A DNA stretch of 64,000 nt. It comes from Methylobacterium sp. Leaf99. Lineage in GTDB: Bacteria; Pseudomonadota; Alphaproteobacteria; Rhizobiales; Beijerinckiaceae. Below, piece by piece: positions 1 to 8,441 of the stretch; position 1 is the first letter of the stretch, and each line of letters starts with the position of its first letter. The position numbers were made by a program, and so were the translations under genes. The stretch spans positions 249,006 to 313,005 of the forward strand of contig NZ_LMMU01000007.1 of assembly GCF_001422375.1 (NCBI RefSeq), read 5' to 3'. The notes beneath the pieces are model-generated. The model was given only the letters and a program-made list of their open reading frames with translations, did not search any database and was not told the origin of the DNA.

Positions 1-417
1 CTCGGGGCGGAGGGGCGCTTCGGCCCGGTCTCCCTCACCGTCGACGACACCCTCCGGCTCCAGGCCATGAAGACCGGCGCGATCCTGGCGTTCTCGGTGG
101 AAGCCGGCGCCATCGTCGGCGGCGCGACGCCGGACCAGCGCCGCGCGCTCCTGCGCTACGGCCACGCCCTCGGTCAGGCCTTCCAGATCGCCGACGACAT
201 CCTCGACCGCGAAGCCTCGGCGGAAGCCATGGGCAAGGCCACGGGCAAGGACAAGGACGCCGGCAAGGCCACCCTCGTCGACCGCCTCGGCCTCGACGGC
301 GCGCGCGCCGAGTGCGACCGGCTGGTGGGCGTCTGCGAGGACGCCGTCTCGGCCTGGGGTGACAGGGCGCAGATCCTTAGGGATGCGGCGCGGTTCACCG
401 TGGCGCGGAAGGTCTGA
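1..417 (+). CDS. ispA: Polyprenyl (farnesyl diphosphate) synthase, C-terminal part
   Basis: The reading frame is open from base 1, so the 5' end lies outside the window; 138 residues remain. The segment shows the second aspartate-rich motif of trans-prenyl synthases (FQIADDILD, about residues 61-69 of the fragment) after a KTGAI motif, the usual spacing in farnesyl/geranyl diphosphate synthases. These cytosolic enzymes condense isopentenyl diphosphate with allylic diphosphates. The short GKDKDAGKAT stretch and the small C-terminal domain fit IspA better than longer-chain synthases, but the chain-length determinants near the first DDxxD motif are not visible, so product length is an inference. 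Transcription runs to the right and converges on the toxin-antitoxin pair. Confidence 0.85.
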   Translation, partial: LGAEGRFGPVSLTVDDTLRLQAMKTGAILAFSVEAGAIVGGATPDQRRALLRYGHALGQAFQIADDILDREASAEAMGKATGKDKDAGKATLVDRLGLDGARAECDRLVGVCEDAVSAWGDRAQILRDAARFTVARKV

Positions 418-467
418 GTTCAACCGTGCCCCGCCCATCGGTGTCTGGGCCGGTGGGTGGCGGCCGC

Positions 468-773
468 TTAGGGCTGCCCGGCGTCCGCGAGGGTTCCGGC
501 GCGGGCGAACAGCCGGATATTCATGGCTTTCAGGACACGCAGGGCGGTGTCGAGGCTCGGGTTCCCGTCATCGGACAACGCCCGGTAGAGGCTTTCGCGG
601 GAGAGTCCGGCCTCCCGCGCGATCTGCGTCATGCCACAGGCCCGCGCCGCAACGCCGAGAGCGGTCCGAAACAGGGCGGCATCGCCGTCTTCGATGGCGG
701 CTGACAGATATTCCGCTACGGCTTCCTTCGTATCGAGATAGTCCGCCGAGTCGTAGGGCTGCGTCTCGCTCAT
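468..773 (-). CDS. HigA-like addiction-module antitoxin
   Basis: This 101-residue protein has a C-terminal XRE-type helix-turn-helix (GMTQIAREAGLSRESLYRAL, about residues 47-66) followed by NPSLDTALRVLKAMN. That order matches the 'putative addiction module antidote' family paired with RelE/HigB-like killers. It lies 12 bases downstream of the toxin gene on the same strand, the toxin-first order typical of HigBA. Known members bind and neutralise the toxin and repress their own promoter. Function is inferred from family and pairing. Confidence 0.85.
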   Translation of the reverse strand: MSETQPYDSADYLDTKEAVAEYLSAAIEDGDAALFRTALGVAARACGMTQIAREAGLSRESLYRALSDDGNPSLDTALRVLKAMNIRLFARAGTLADAGQP

Positions 774-785
774 GCCGGTATCTCC

Positions 786-1076
786 TCAAACGGTGCTCGC
801 CAGGGCCTTCGCGCGGCGGATGTCCCGTTCCTGGCCGCCCTTGTCGCCTCCGCACAGCAGCATGATCCAAAGATCGCCGCGACGGACGAAGTAGACGCGG
901 TAGCCGGGCCCGACATCGATCCGCAACTCGCTGACGCCTTCGCCGACGGGCCTCACGTCACCGGGATTCCCCAGCATCAGCCGATCGATCCGCAGCGCGA
1001 TCCGCGCTTTCGCCCGGATATCGCGCAGATGCCTGAGCCACTGGTCGAACTCGGGCGTTCGTCGAACATCTACCAT
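786..1076 (-). CDS. RelE/HigB-type toxin
   Basis: This is a 96-residue protein when started at the ATG at 1076 (MVDVRRTPEF). An upstream in-frame start at 1172 would add 32 residues that look unlike the family and was rejected. The body (FDQWLRHLRDIRAKARI, ELRIDVGPGYRVYF, LLCGGDKGGQERDI) matches the Gp49/RelE-like killer proteins of type II toxin-antitoxin modules, which are usually ribosome-dependent mRNA interferases. It is the first gene of a two-gene operon with the antitoxin. A conserved basic C-terminal stretch (DIRRAKAL) is present, so the toxin appears intact. Confidence 0.85.
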   Translation of the reverse strand: MVDVRRTPEFDQWLRHLRDIRAKARIALRIDRLMLGNPGDVRPVGEGVSELRIDVGPGYRVYFVRRGDLWIMLLCGGDKGGQERDIRRAKALASTV

Positions 1077-1266
1077 GCATGTGGCCCATGGGCTACGATT
1101 TGCAGCGACCTTCAGAAGCGGATCGCCACAGGAGACATTCGTTTTTGGGTTGAACCGGGCTCGATGATGCAACCCCTGTTTTTATGCCGTGCGTCACGCG
1201 CTTGCCAATGCCCCGATGGTCTGGATACAGCCCCGCGATACGGTTTGGCCCAAGCGAGTGCATCCC

Positions 1267-2376
<1,110 letters not shown>

Positions 2377-2483
2377 GGAAAAGTCCGGCGCCACGGCTTC
2401 GCCACGGGCGGGGCCGTGTTGTCGCCACATCTGTCAAGTTAATCCGTCCCCGGAGTTACCAGCCGCGGGGACGAGAAGAGCAC

Positions 2484-3656
2484 ATGCAGGGTCGCACGGT
2501 CGGATCGTCACGGACTGCCCTCGCCACCGGCCCCGTCAGGGGTCCCCTGCGCGGGCGATCGACCGCGAACGCGACGTTTCCGGCCTCGGACGCCCTCACC
2601 CTCGGGGGCCGGGTCGGCCGCGAGCACGGCAGCCGCACCGCCCTCATCCGCTCCGTCCTGTCGGTGACCCTGCTCGCCGGCGGCCTGAGTGTCGCCCTGC
2701 TCAACGGCGTCGGTCCGAACGGGTCCGGCCTCGGCGGCGTGGTGCAGTCGGCCCAGGCGATGACCACCGTCGCCATGCCCCGGCCCCGGGTCCAGGTCGG
2801 TCCCCCCGCGATTCTCGGCGCGCCCGCCAGCGTCCTGACGGCGTCGGCGGCCTTCGCGCCCATCCACGACCTCGACACCGAACTCGGCTCCAACGCCGTC
2901 GACCGGGTGTCCTACGACTTCCTCATCACCGAAAGCGCGGTGGGCGACCCCAACGACGTCCTCGAATTCGGTCCGATGAAGATCCGGCGCCACCTGGTGC
3001 AGAAGATCGTCCGCGCCGCCCAGGCCGTGCAGACCGACCCCGTCCTGCTCATGGCGGTGGCCGACAAGGAATCGAGCTTCAAGACCGAGGTCCAGGCGCA
3101 GACCTCCTCGGCCACGGGCCTGTTCCAGTTCATCGAGCGGACCTGGCTCGGGGTGGTGCGCGATTTCGGTCCCAAGCACGGGCTGACCCAGGACGCCGCC
3201 CTCGTGGTGACGGGCGACAACGGACGCCCCGCCGTCGCCGACCCCGCCGAGCGCACCCGCATCCTCGAACTGCGCCGCGACCCCTACCTCTCCGCCCTCA
3301 TGGCCGGCGAGATGCTCAAGCGCGACGCCGCCCGCATCGCCCTGCGCATCGGCCGCGACCTGTCCCTGGGGGAGGTCTACCTCGCCCACTTCCTCGGACC
3401 GGACGATGCCGAGGAATTCCTCGCCACCGTCGCCGACAAGCCCAAGGCCGCCGCCGCCCAGATGCTGCCGGGACCGGCGCGGGCCAACAAGACCATCTTC
3501 TTCGCCGCCCAGCGCGGCCGCCGCAAGGCGACCAGCCTCTCCGTCGCCCAGGTCCACGAGAAGTTCGAGGCGATGATGAGCGCACGCGGCGCCCGCTACC
3601 GCGATGTCCGCTCCGTGGCCGGAATCATGGCCTACGCGGACGCCTCGGCCGAGTGA
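2484..3656 (+). CDS. Membrane-anchored lytic transglycosylase-like (SLT) protein
   Basis: This 390-residue protein has a basic N-terminal tail, one hydrophobic segment (about residues 54-75, possible signal anchor), and an SLT/lysozyme-like domain around residues 180-290. The presumed catalytic glutamate is about E196 in the ADKESSFK motif, followed by SSATGLFQFIERTWL, the typical transglycosylase signature. Such enzymes cleave the glycan strands of peptidoglycan in the periplasm. The ATG at 2484 follows an AGAAGAG stretch; the frame is open far upstream through leuB, but that is a high-GC artefact. The FLGPDDAEEFL region is typical of the alphaproteobacterial members. Partners and specific role are unknown. 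Confidence 0.85.
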   Translation: MQGRTVGSSRTALATGPVRGPLRGRSTANATFPASDALTLGGRVGREHGSRTALIRSVLSVTLLAGGLSVALLNGVGPNGSGLGGVVQSAQAMTTVAMPRPRVQVGPPAILGAPASVLTASAAFAPIHDLDTELGSNAVDRVSYDFLITESAVGDPNDVLEFGPMKIRRHLVQKIVRAAQAVQTDPVLLMAVADKESSFKTEVQAQTSSATGLFQFIERTWLGVVRDFGPKHGLTQDAALVVTGDNGRPAVADPAERTRILELRRDPYLSALMAGEMLKRDAARIALRIGRDLSLGEVYLAHFLGPDDAEEFLATVADKPKAAAAQMLPGPARANKTIFFAAQRGRRKATSLSVAQVHEKFEAMMSARGARYRDVRSVAGIMAYADASAE

Positions 3657-3777
3657 TCCCCGGGATCGGCGGACATCCGAGGATCGGATTTTCTGGCAAC
3701 TGAGGGCGCCGTCCCGGCTTTACTGTCCGGGAGCCCGATGTCCGGGCCCCCCCAGACACCAACGCCGGAGGCTTCGC

Positions 3778-4416
3778 TTGGCCGATCCTGAGGTCCCTAT
3801 CAACGGCTCGCCGCGTTCGCTCACGCCCGTGGGACGCCGTCCCGGTTCCGCCGAAACCCTGAATCCCAGCCTGTCCCTCGATCGGATCGGACAGGCCCTG
3901 GCCTCGTTCTACGACGACCTCATCGCCGAGGGCGTGCCCGAGCATCTGGCCGCCCTCGTGCGGCAGGTGCGCCAGCCCGAGCGGCAGGAACGCCGGCCCG
4001 AGCCCGTGCCCCCCGCCGGCCCCGTCGCCGCCAAGTCCGGCAAGCTCGCCCTCGTGGTGGAGGACGACGCGGCCACCCGCGCCCTGGCCGAGGCCCTGCT
4101 CGAGGAAACCGAGCTCGGCGTGGTCGGGTGCGACAGCGCCGAGGCGGCCATCGCGATCATGCGCGAGCGCGGTGGCGACGTCTCCCTCGTCTTCGCCGAC
4201 GTGCATCTCGCCGGCGTGATGGACGGCGTCCAGCTCGCGTCCGCCATCGCCCTCCTGTGGCCGACGACCCGCCTCGTCGTGACATCCGGCCAGCGGACCC
4301 AGCGCCCCGGGGCCCTTGCGCCGCAGGCGGTGTTCATTCCCAAGCCCTGGCGCCCCCTGGACCTCCTCGGCGAGGCGGAACGCGCTCGCACCGAGCCGCA
4401 GCCGGTCCTGCGTTGA
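3778..4416 (+). CDS. Stand-alone response regulator receiver protein
   Basis: This protein has about 212 residues when started at the TTG at 3778, which has GGAG 8 bases upstream; no in-frame ATG lies nearby. Residues 1-80 are a proline/arginine-rich tail with a short amphipathic stretch (LDRIGQALASFYDDLIAEGVPEHL) that may be a small docking helix pair. Residues about 85-205 form a CheY-like receiver: acidic pair in VVEDD, phospho-acceptor D141 (VFADVHLAG) and K189 (FIPKPW). There is no output domain. No kinase is adjacent, so its partner is unknown. Confidence 0.8.
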   Translation: MADPEVPINGSPRSLTPVGRRPGSAETLNPSLSLDRIGQALASFYDDLIAEGVPEHLAALVRQVRQPERQERRPEPVPPAGPVAAKSGKLALVVEDDAATRALAEALLEETELGVVGCDSAEAAIAIMRERGGDVSLVFADVHLAGVMDGVQLASAIALLWPTTRLVVTSGQRTQRPGALAPQAVFIPKPWRPLDLLGEAERARTEPQPVLR

Positions 4417-4511
4417 CGACGTCGTATTTTGCAGCGCACCATCTCGCCTGGGCGCACCTCTTGCATTAATCGGAAACGAGACCGCGCTGTCCGGCGCGGC
4501 GGAGCCGATCC

Positions 4512-5432
4512 GTGCCGATCCTGTCCGTCCGCCACATGACCACCTACCGCTACCGTCAGCCCGTGGGCTTCGGCGAGCACCGGATCATGTTCCGGCCGCG
4601 GGACAGCTACGACCAGCGCCTCATCGCGGCGGCCCTCAAGATCACGCCCGAGCCGGTCTCCCTGCGCTGGATGCACGACGTGTTCGGCAATTGCGTCGCC
4701 GTGGCTGCCTTCCAGGGCCGGGCCTCCACCCTCGTCTTCGACTGCAGCATCACCCTCGACCACACGCCCGAACTGGCGCCGGACTTTCCCCTGGCGCCGC
4801 ACGCGGCCCTCTATCCGTTCGGCTACGGTGCCGACGACATCGCCGATCTCAGCCGCTCCATGGAGCGCCAGCACCCCGACCCGCGCAACGAGGTCGATGC
4901 CTGGGCCCGCGGCTTCGTCCCCTCCACGGGACGGATCGCGACCCAGGAGCTCCTCGCGGAGATGACCCGCAGCGTGCGGCGCAACTTCGCCTACCTCGCC
5001 CGCCAGGAGAAGGGCGTGCAGGACCCCGTCACCACCCTGCGGCTCAAGCGCGGCAGCTGCCGCGACTTCGCCGTGCTGATGATCGAGGCGGTGCGGGCCC
5101 TCGGCATGGCGGCCCGGTTCGTCTCGGGCTACCTCTACAACCCGCGCGGCGACCGTGAGCGCCATGTCGGAGGCGGCTCCACCCATGCCTGGGTCCAGGT
5201 CTACCTGCCGGGGGCCGGCTGGATCGAGTTCGACCCGACCAACGGCATCGTCGGCAACCGCGACCTCATCCGCGTCGCCGTCGCCCGCGACCCGCGCCAG
5301 GCGGTCCCCCTGCACGGCTCCTTCTTCGGATTTCCCGCCGACGACCTCGGCATGACGGTCAGCGTCGCCGTCGACGAGGTCGAGCCGAGCGCCAGCGACG
5401 CCCGGGTTCCTGATCCCATGCTCGCGCGTTGA
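4512..5432 (+). CDS. Transglutaminase-like cysteine protease family protein (first of pair)
   Basis: This 306-residue protein starts at a GTG at 4512. An N-terminal beta-rich transglutaminase-N-like region (MPILSVRHMTTYRYRQPV) precedes the core. The C-H-D triad reads C183 (GSCRDFAVL), H225 (STHAWVQVYL) and D241 (EFDPTNG), so the core looks catalytically complete. Bacterial members are thought to act as proteases or amidases; the substrate is unknown. No signal peptide is seen, suggesting a cytoplasmic location. A second, divergent transglutaminase-like gene follows 73 bases later on the same strand. Confidence 0.9.
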   Translation: MPILSVRHMTTYRYRQPVGFGEHRIMFRPRDSYDQRLIAAALKITPEPVSLRWMHDVFGNCVAVAAFQGRASTLVFDCSITLDHTPELAPDFPLAPHAALYPFGYGADDIADLSRSMERQHPDPRNEVDAWARGFVPSTGRIATQELLAEMTRSVRRNFAYLARQEKGVQDPVTTLRLKRGSCRDFAVLMIEAVRALGMAARFVSGYLYNPRGDRERHVGGGSTHAWVQVYLPGAGWIEFDPTNGIVGNRDLIRVAVARDPRQAVPLHGSFFGFPADDLGMTVSVAVDEVEPSASDARVPDPMLAR

Positions 5433-5505
5433 CGGTCCGATTACTGCATTCCCCCGATCGTTTCCGGGGCACGGCATTCCAGGTTCGAGAGATCAGGTGA
5501 GCATC

Positions 5506-6312
5506 ATGAAGATCAGGACTGGGTTCGACATCGCCTTCGAATCGGTTCAGCCGACACCCATGATCCTGGCGCTGAGCGTGCATCCCTCGCGGATGCCCGA
5601 TCTGCTCACGCCGCACATGATCACCTTCGACCCGCCGATCCCGTCGCAGGAGTACCGCGACGTGTTCGACAACATCCTCACGCGCATCGTGACGCCGGTG
5701 GGCCGGCTGACCATCTCGGCCGATTTCATCGTGCAGGATTCCGGGCAGCCCGACGTCTACGCGCCCTACGCCCAGCAGATCGAGGTCCAGAACTTGCCGG
5801 CGGACGTCCTCGTCTACCTCCTCGGCAGCCGGTACTGCGACACCGACAAGCTGTCCGAGACCGCCTGGTCCCTGTTCGGCGGGACGCCCATGGGCTGGGG
5901 CCGGGTGCAGGCCATCGTCGACTACGTCCACGAGCGCATCCGCTTCGACTACATGTGCGCCGATGCCACCCGGACGGCCTGGGACGGCTTCATGCAGCGC
6001 CAGGGCGTGTGCCGCGACTTCGCGCATCTCGCCGTCGCCTTCTGCCGGTGCATGAACATCCCGGCGCGCTACTGCACCGGCTACCTCGGTGATATCGGCA
6101 TCCCGCCCGTCCCCGACCCGATGGATTTCTCGGCGTGGTTCGAGGTCTATCTCGACGGCGGCTGGTACACGTTCGACGCGCGCCACAACACGCCGCGCAT
6201 CGGCCGCATCGTCATGGCCCGGGGCCGGGACGCCACGGACGTCGCGATCACCACGAACTTCGGGTACGCCCACCTCGCCCGCTTCGACGTGCACACCGAC
6301 GAGGTGTTCTGA
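5506..6312 (+). CDS. Transglutaminase-like family protein (second of pair)
   Basis: This 268-residue protein starts at the ATG at 5506 (MKIRTGFDI), with an AGGTGA ribosome site 6-8 bases upstream; a GTG at 5497 would add three residues. The core shows C169 (GVCRDFAHL) and D217 (YTFDARHN), but the position where the catalytic histidine is expected reads serine (S209, MDFSAWFEVYL). It belongs to the same broad superfamily as the upstream gene but to another subgroup with an N-terminal QPTPMILAL motif. The two are probably co-transcribed. Whether the protein is an active enzyme is uncertain. Confidence 0.85.
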   Translation: MKIRTGFDIAFESVQPTPMILALSVHPSRMPDLLTPHMITFDPPIPSQEYRDVFDNILTRIVTPVGRLTISADFIVQDSGQPDVYAPYAQQIEVQNLPADVLVYLLGSRYCDTDKLSETAWSLFGGTPMGWGRVQAIVDYVHERIRFDYMCADATRTAWDGFMQRQGVCRDFAHLAVAFCRCMNIPARYCTGYLGDIGIPPVPDPMDFSAWFEVYLDGGWYTFDARHNTPRIGRIVMARGRDATDVAITTNFGYAHLARFDVHTDEVF

Positions 6313-6417
6313 CCGGGCCCGACCCGCGGGGAAACGAAATCTTCAGGGCCTCGTGGAACCGGCGGCCTACGCCTACGCTTGTATAGCAAAGGTTACGCTT
6401 CAGGTAAGGCATCCACG

Positions 6418-7071
6418 ATGAAGACCTTCGCCTCCGCCCTCGCGGGCATTCTCAGCGTCTGTGTTCTGTCCAGCGGTCCGGTGCTGGCAAACCCCTACGA
6501 TCCCTTCGGCACCGAGGCCGGCGACGACTATTACGCCGACCCGGCCTACGGCCAGACCGGCGCCAGCCCCTACGGCTACCAGGGCACCGTCGGCCAGGGC
6601 GTGCAGGCCGCCCCCCAGGCGCAGGTCGCCCCGATCCCGCGCGAGATCGTGGATTTCCGCGGCGACTACAAGCCCGGAACCATCGTGGTCTCCACGGCCG
6701 AGCGGCGTCTATACTTCGTGATGCCGAACGGCGAGGCCATTCGCTACGGCGTCGGCGTCGGCCGTCCCGGCTTCACCTGGTCGGGCACCAAGACCGTGAC
6801 GGCCAAGAAGGAGTGGCCGTCGTGGACCCCGCCGGCCGCGATGATCGCCCGCCGTCCCGACCTGCCGCGCTACATGGCCGGCGGCGTCGAGAACCCCCTC
6901 GGGGCCCGCGCCATGTACATCGGCAGCACCGAGTACCGCATCCACGGTTCGAACGAGCCGGACACCATCGGGCAGGCCGTGTCATCGGGCTGCATCCGGA
7001 TGACCAACGAGGACGTGACTGACCTGTACGAGCGCGTCCGTGTCGGTGCCAAGGTCGTCGTGCTGAACTGA
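6418..7071 (+). CDS. L,D-transpeptidase (YkuD/ErfK family)
   Basis: This 217-residue protein has a clear signal peptide (residues 1-25, ending in SSGPVLA), a tyrosine/glutamine-rich linker, and a YkuD domain from about residue 90. The catalytic motif HGSNEPDTIGQAVSSGCIRM gives H176 and C192. Such enzymes form 3-3 cross-links in peptidoglycan or attach outer-membrane proteins to it, in the periplasm. The ATG at 6418 was preferred to one at 6379 because it directly precedes the signal sequence. A strong hairpin terminator follows 35 bases after the stop. Confidence 0.92.
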   Translation: MKTFASALAGILSVCVLSSGPVLANPYDPFGTEAGDDYYADPAYGQTGASPYGYQGTVGQGVQAAPQAQVAPIPREIVDFRGDYKPGTIVVSTAERRLYFVMPNGEAIRYGVGVGRPGFTWSGTKTVTAKKEWPSWTPPAAMIARRPDLPRYMAGGVENPLGARAMYIGSTEYRIHGSNEPDTIGQAVSSGCIRMTNEDVTDLYERVRVGAKVVVLN

Positions 7072-7106
7072 TCTTTTCGGATCTGGGAACCACCCGTCCG
7101 GAAACG

Positions 7107-7142
7107 AAAGAGCCGCCCCGTCTTCCGACGGGGCGGCTCTTT
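7107..7142 (+). terminator. Intrinsic terminator after the L,D-transpeptidase gene
   Basis: A perfect 16-bp stem (AAAGAGCCGCCCCGTC and its complement) surrounds a TTCC loop. It lies between two convergent genes and, with A and T runs on both sides of the stem, could serve both strands. Confidence 0.8.
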
Positions 7143-7164
7143 CGCGTTCGCCGTGGCGGTGGCC

Positions 7165-7521
7165 CTACGGGACCACCCGGCCGACGGCGGTCTGCGGGGC
7201 GCTGAACGAGGCGATGGGCATGTCGCAGAAGCAGCGGACCCCGAGGGGGCGCGGTCCCGGCAGCGGGCACGAATACGGCTTGAAGCCGGTGAGGCCCGAC
7301 TGGACGGCATCGCAGTTGAGACCCGTGGCAGCGCGGCGCGGGGCCGGGCGGGCGTAGGGATCGCCGTAGGCGCGCCGTGGCGGCGGCCCGCGATCGTCGT
7401 AGTAGCGGCGCGGCGGCGGCCGGTCGTAGCCGTCGTCGTAGTACTGCGCGCTGGCGCCCTGGGAGCCGAGCGCTGCCGCCAGGGCCGCGACCATCACGCT
7501 GATTCGATAGGCAGGTCGCAT
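7165..7521 (-). CDS. Small exported Tyr/Arg/Pro-rich protein, unknown function
   Basis: This 118-residue protein starts at the ATG at 7521 and has a signal peptide of about 26 residues (hydrophobic AVMVAALAAAL-like core ending GASAQ). The mature part is rich in Y, D, R and P (PPPRRYYDDRGPPPRR), then has a compact C-terminal region with four cysteines (LNCDAVQ, YSCPLPG, VRCFCDMP). The cysteines suggest a disulfide-stabilised periplasmic fold. I do not recognise the family. It shares the bidirectional terminator with the L,D-transpeptidase. Confidence 0.65.
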   Translation of the reverse strand: MRPAYRISVMVAALAAALGSQGASAQYYDDGYDRPPPRRYYDDRGPPPRRAYGDPYARPAPRRAATGLNCDAVQSGLTGFKPYSCPLPGPRPLGVRCFCDMPIASFSAPQTAVGRVVP

Positions 7522-7760
7522 GGGATACGCGCTCCTCGATCCATCCGGTCCGTCTCGGGCGGGACGCCCGACTGGGCGCAACCGTTAAAGCATCGCCCCG
7601 GGAAGTGGAATCCGGTTGCCGCGGGGCCGGCGCGAAAACCCGTGGCCGGAACGGTCCGGGGCGGGACCCGCGCTCCGCGCTTCGCGTCGCATTCCGACAT
7701 GGAACGGCCCGCCCCGCCGGAGGCGGAACGGGCCGTCGGGACGGTTCGAAAGCCGGGCGT

Positions 7761-8252
7761 TCAGTTGTTGCCGGCGTTGCGCATGGCCTGCTCGGTGTCG
7801 GCACCGGCCTTGCGTGCGGCCTCGGCGCCCTGCTCCATGGCCTTGCGGGCATGCTCGGCCGATTCCTGCATGACGCCCTTGGCCTTCTCGGCGCTCTGCT
7901 GCATCGCCGTCTGGGCGAGGCCACCGAACTCCTTGGCCTGGGCCTGGATCGCCGCGAACTGGCTGCGGACGAACTCGGCCTGGTGCTGCATGGCCTCCTG
8001 GAGGTCGCGCGAGCGGACGAGCTTCTGGGCGAGATCGAAGGCCGCCGTCACGTTCTGCTCGGCGAACTCGAAGCCGCGGGCGGACACGTCGTGCGCGCTG
8101 GTCCGGGCGGTCTCGGCCGAACCCTGAACGGTGTCGGCGGTGCGGCGTGCCGCGCCGATGAACGAGTCGAAGGCCTTGCGCGCCTGGTCGACGCTCTTTT
8201 CGGCGAAGTCGCGCATCTCGGCGGGGACTTCATAATTCGGGGTGCTGGTCAT
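7761..8252 (-). CDS. Phasin family protein
   Basis: This 163-residue, highly helical, alanine/glutamine/glutamate-rich protein has the phasin pattern FAEKSVDQARKAFDSF, SARGFEFAEQNVTAAFDLAQKLV and EAMQHQAEFVRSQFAAIQ. Phasins coat polyhydroxyalkanoate granules and control their size. The start is one of two adjacent ATGs (8255 and 8252); the second has the better spacing to GAGGAG. No PHA synthase or depolymerase lies next to it. Confidence 0.9.
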   Translation of the reverse strand: MTSTPNYEVPAEMRDFAEKSVDQARKAFDSFIGAARRTADTVQGSAETARTSAHDVSARGFEFAEQNVTAAFDLAQKLVRSRDLQEAMQHQAEFVRSQFAAIQAQAKEFGGLAQTAMQQSAEKAKGVMQESAEHARKAMEQGAEAARKAGADTEQAMRNAGNN

Positions 8253-8441
8253 CATCCTCTCCTCTTGGACTACTTGTTGATCGTTCGTTGTGCGCTGCAC
8301 AATAACACACTGTCCGCCCTATGCCACCCTGTGCGGGTGCGTTAAGATTGACAACAGGTAAACGTGTGGCGCCGCCGATTGATGTCCACTCCCCACCCAG
8401 CCGGGGGTAAAGAGAAAACATCCTCTCCATAGGCCAGCCAC

